Assembly (NCBI GenBank): GCA_965226245.1
Contig: CBDDCL010000015.1
Location: 2,232,001 to 2,296,000, forward strand
Source: CBDCYS01 sp965226245
GTDB taxonomy: Bacteria; Acidobacteriota; Terriglobia; Bryobacterales; UBA6623
DNA length: 64,000 nt
Direction of reading: 5' to 3'
Part shown: one piece after another, positions 62,206 through 64,000 of the stretch
How positions within the stretch are numbered: the first letter of the stretch is position 1
Layout of the letters: every line of letters begins with the position of its first letter
The notes under the pieces: generated by a model
Database searches by the model: none
What the model was told of the DNA's origin: nothing
Seen by the model: only the letters and a program-made list of their open reading frames with translations
Made by a program: the position numbers and the translations under genes

Positions 62206-62566
62206 CCACGAGCAGCTCAACGGCTGGCCGGGACAGTCACCTTAATTAATTTAGATCTCAAGACCCGATGATTCAAAGGGGTTACCCGCCAGGCCTCTGC
62301 CTTCGACTGCTGCTTCCGACACGGATTCATCAGCATAAGTTATTGCTTTATAGCCAGTTAGGTGACTCTGCCTGGGGTGCGGCGTACCAGTTAAGGTGAC
62401 TGTCCCTCGGAATCCTCCAACCCTCTCTCGAACCCTCCTGATGCGCCGAGCCGCTGTGTTTCCAAAAGGCACACTCTTCCGACCCCCACTCGAGTTCCGT
62501 TCTTTTGGTACTTTGCCACCCCTAGGTTCCTGTAAAATCGAGAACTGCCTATCGAAAACGCTTCAA

Positions 62567-64000
62567 CCTAAAAACGGCGGTTGAATTGGCGGCTCAGGGG
62601 GCAAGTGGTTGATACTGTGGGTGATGTCGAAATCACGAGGCGCAATACAGCTTCACCCGCTGGGGGAGCCCCAAAAGGCCATCGCAAAGCAGAGCCGTGG
62701 CAGCCAGGCGCTGGACACCTACGGCGGCAAGGTGCATCTGCGCTGGGACGCCGGCGCGGCGGTGACCGCCTACGGGCAGATGCCCTACTTCATCGAGTTT
62801 CTTAAAACCGCCGGGTTGTTCAACGACTGGGTCGCCGCTTGTCCGCTCGACTACCGCAGCCCCAACGCGCCGGCGGTGCGCGACGTGTTGGGCGCCCTGC
62901 TGCTGAGCCTGCTGGCGGGACATCGCCGCTACGCGCACATCAGCTCGATTCGCGGCGATGGGGTCAACCCGCAGTTGCTGGGGATGAGCAAGGTCGTCAG
63001 CGAAGACTCGGCGCGGCGGGCGTTTCAAGGGGCCGACGAGAAGGCTTGCCGGAGTTGGCTGCGCAAGCATCTGCAGCGAACTTACGAGGCGCTGCTGGAA
63101 GAACCTTGGATCCTCGACGTCGACTCCAGCGTCAAGCCGCTCTACGGGTGCCAGCAGGGCGCCAAGTGCGGTTACAACCCGGGCAAGCCGGGGTGTCCTT
63201 CGCACGTCTACCACACTTACTTCGTGGCCAACTTGCGGCTGCTGCTGGAAGTGGAAATGCAGCCGGGCAACCAGACGGCGTCCTCGTATGCGCAGCCGCA
63301 GTTGTGGAAGTTTATCGACGGCTTGGAACCCGGGCAGCGTCCGGCGCTGCTGCGCGGAGATATCGGCTGGGGGACGGAGCGGATGATGCTGGGCGCCGAA
63401 CAGCGCGAGCTTCCTTATTTGTTCAAATTGCGGCAGAGCCGGGGCGTGAAGGGACTGTTGGAGAGGTTGTTTCGCAGCGAGGAATGGGAGTCGGCGGGCA
63501 AAGGCTGGCAAGCGATCCGCACGGAGTTGATGCTGGAAGGCTGGAGCCGGTCCCGGCCGCTGGTGGTGTTGCGGCGCCAGATTCGCAACGATCTGGCCCT
63601 CACTCAGCCCGACCCGGCGGCGCCGCAACAGCTCTCGTTGGGGTTGGCGGAAATCGTCGACCAGGGTGTGCTCTATGAGTACGTGGTGCTGCTGAGTTCG
63701 CTCGACGAGGAGGTGGCGACAATCGCACAGCACTATCGCGACCGGGCGGACGCGGAAAACAACTTTGACGAATTGAAGAACCAGTGGAGTTGGTCGGGAT
63801 TCACGACCCAGGACCTGCTGCGTTGTCAGGTGCTGGCGCGCATCGGAGCGTTGGTGTACAACTGGTGGACGCTGTTTACGCGGCTGGCGATCCCCGACAA
63901 GCATGGCGAGGCGATCACGACGCGTCCGCTGCTGCTGCACGGCATTGCCCGGCGGACGCGCCACGGCCACCAAGCCACGGTAACGATTACCAGCTTGCAC
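62567..64000 (+). mobile_element. IS1380-type element, copy 2 (runs off window end)
   Basis: Begins CCTAAAAACGGCGGTT at 62567 and follows the copy at 20964 almost base for base, without the MITE and without the frameshift. The right end lies outside the window. Confidence 0.9.
62624..64000 (+). CDS. IS1380-family transposase (partial, intact as far as seen)
   Basis: Starts MSKSRGAIQLHPLGEPQK at ATG 62624 and stays open to the window end (459 codons). It has the region that is broken in the other copy (GMSKVVSEDSARRAFQGADE), the two catalytic Asp residues in WILDVDSSVKPLYG and LLRGDIGWGTE, and the Glu in ADAENNFDELKNQW. It differs from the first copy by a few substitutions (for example Arg to Cys near GCQQGAKCGYNP). 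It is the likely active enzyme for the IS and its MITE. Confidence 0.9.
   Translation, partial: MSKSRGAIQLHPLGEPQKAIAKQSRGSQALDTYGGKVHLRWDAGAAVTAYGQMPYFIEFLKTAGLFNDWVAACPLDYRSPNAPAVRDVLGALLLSLLAGHRRYAHISSIRGDGVNPQLLGMSKVVSEDSARRAFQGADEKACRSWLRKHLQRTYEALLEEPWILDVDSSVKPLYGCQQGAKCGYNPGKPGCPSHVYHTYFVANLRLLLEVEMQPGNQTASSYAQPQLWKFIDGLEPGQRPALLRGDIGWGTERMMLGAEQRELPYLFKLRQSRGVKGLLERLFRSEEWESAGKGWQAIRTELMLEGWSRSRPLVVLRRQIRNDLALTQPDPAAPQQLSLGLAEIVDQGVLYEYVVLLSSLDEEVATIAQHYRDRADAENNFDELKNQWSWSGFTTQDLLRCQVLARIGALVYNWWTLFTRLAIPDKHGEAITTRPLLLHGIARRTRHGHQATVTITSLH

Larger units (their letters stand above)
61582..62566. other. Non-coding stretch with a low-GC patch, terminator and repeat
   Basis: From 61582 to about 61830 the sequence is strikingly AT-rich for this genome (for example AATTTATTGTAAAATCC). 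No gene is found. A terminator-like hairpin lies at 62031-62058 and a dispersed repeat at 62139-62205. It ends at the left end of the IS1380-type element. Confidence 0.5.

Noticed and set aside
62633..64000. A 455-codon open frame on the minus strand opposite the IS1380-type transposase
   Set aside because: It is the antisense shadow of a GC-rich transposase; the plus strand encodes clear DDE motifs, and the minus product has no recognisable domain.

Overview
The window looks like a chromosomal segment of an acidobacterium, most likely of the Solibacter/Bryobacter type. This is inferred from three family signatures: a C-terminal domain of the TIGR03437 type (9954-10139), a VWFA-related protein of the acidobacterial TIGR03436 type (37956-38984), and two large lipoprotein cytochromes of the PVC/HEAT-repeat type (40146-46679). 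Base composition is GC-rich almost throughout. The segment carries many insertion sequences, IS fragments, dispersed palindromic repeats and broken genes.

Layout. 1-4667 (minus): a fumarate reductase operon (frdA, frdB, start of frdC) in which frdA and frdB are separated by about 1.9 kb of small toxin-antitoxin-type genes. The 3' end of frdA is partly duplicated inside that insert. 5095-8243 (plus): a CHASE2 sensor kinase with a frameshift in its sensor domain, followed by an NtrC-type sigma-54 regulator. 8545-9877: tRNA-Arg(CCG) and a CheY/CheX pair. 9954-14074: a collapsed sugar-dehydrogenase gene, a serine hydrolase, an IolE-like epimerase and a truncated pdxA. 14252-19331: a NicO/RcnA-like metal exporter, a GNAT acetyltransferase, an O-antigen ligase/TPR protein and an RRM protein.

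19.5-34.1 kb is an IS-rich block. It holds two identical IS1595 copies in opposite orientation (one splits a large membrane glycosyltransferase-like gene), an IS1380-type element that carries a 188-bp non-autonomous derivative of itself, an IS630 element, a second IS1380-type element split by an IS1634 element, and pieces of sulfatase, cold-shock and transposase genes. 34.1-39.0 kb returns to housekeeping and small defence-type genes: hicAB, mutS, an RHH protein and the VWFA protein. 39.2-40.07 kb is a stack of transposase fragments directly upstream of a carbohydrate-related region (40.1-49.4 kb) with two cytochrome/HEAT lipoproteins (the second frameshifted), a ThuA-like protein and a sugar epimerase. 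49.7-56.1 kb is a heavy-metal RND efflux operon: a His-rich exported protein, a TolC-type channel, an adaptor and the RND pump. 56.9-61.1 kb holds a secreted sialidase-like protein, a UvrC-like GIY-YIG protein and a conserved membrane protein. The window ends in a low-GC patch and a second copy of the first IS1380-type element, which runs off the end.

Main functional themes: anaerobic-type quinone/fumarate respiration, metal efflux (14.2-15.2 and 49.7-56.1 kb), and sugar or glycoside oxidation (epimerases, ThuA, sialidase, cytochrome lipoproteins). I did not find a CRISPR array, a prophage or a clear new defence system. The most unusual structures are the TA-gene cluster inside the frd operon, the self-nested IS1380/MITE, and REP-like palindromes, one of which is translated inside a gene.
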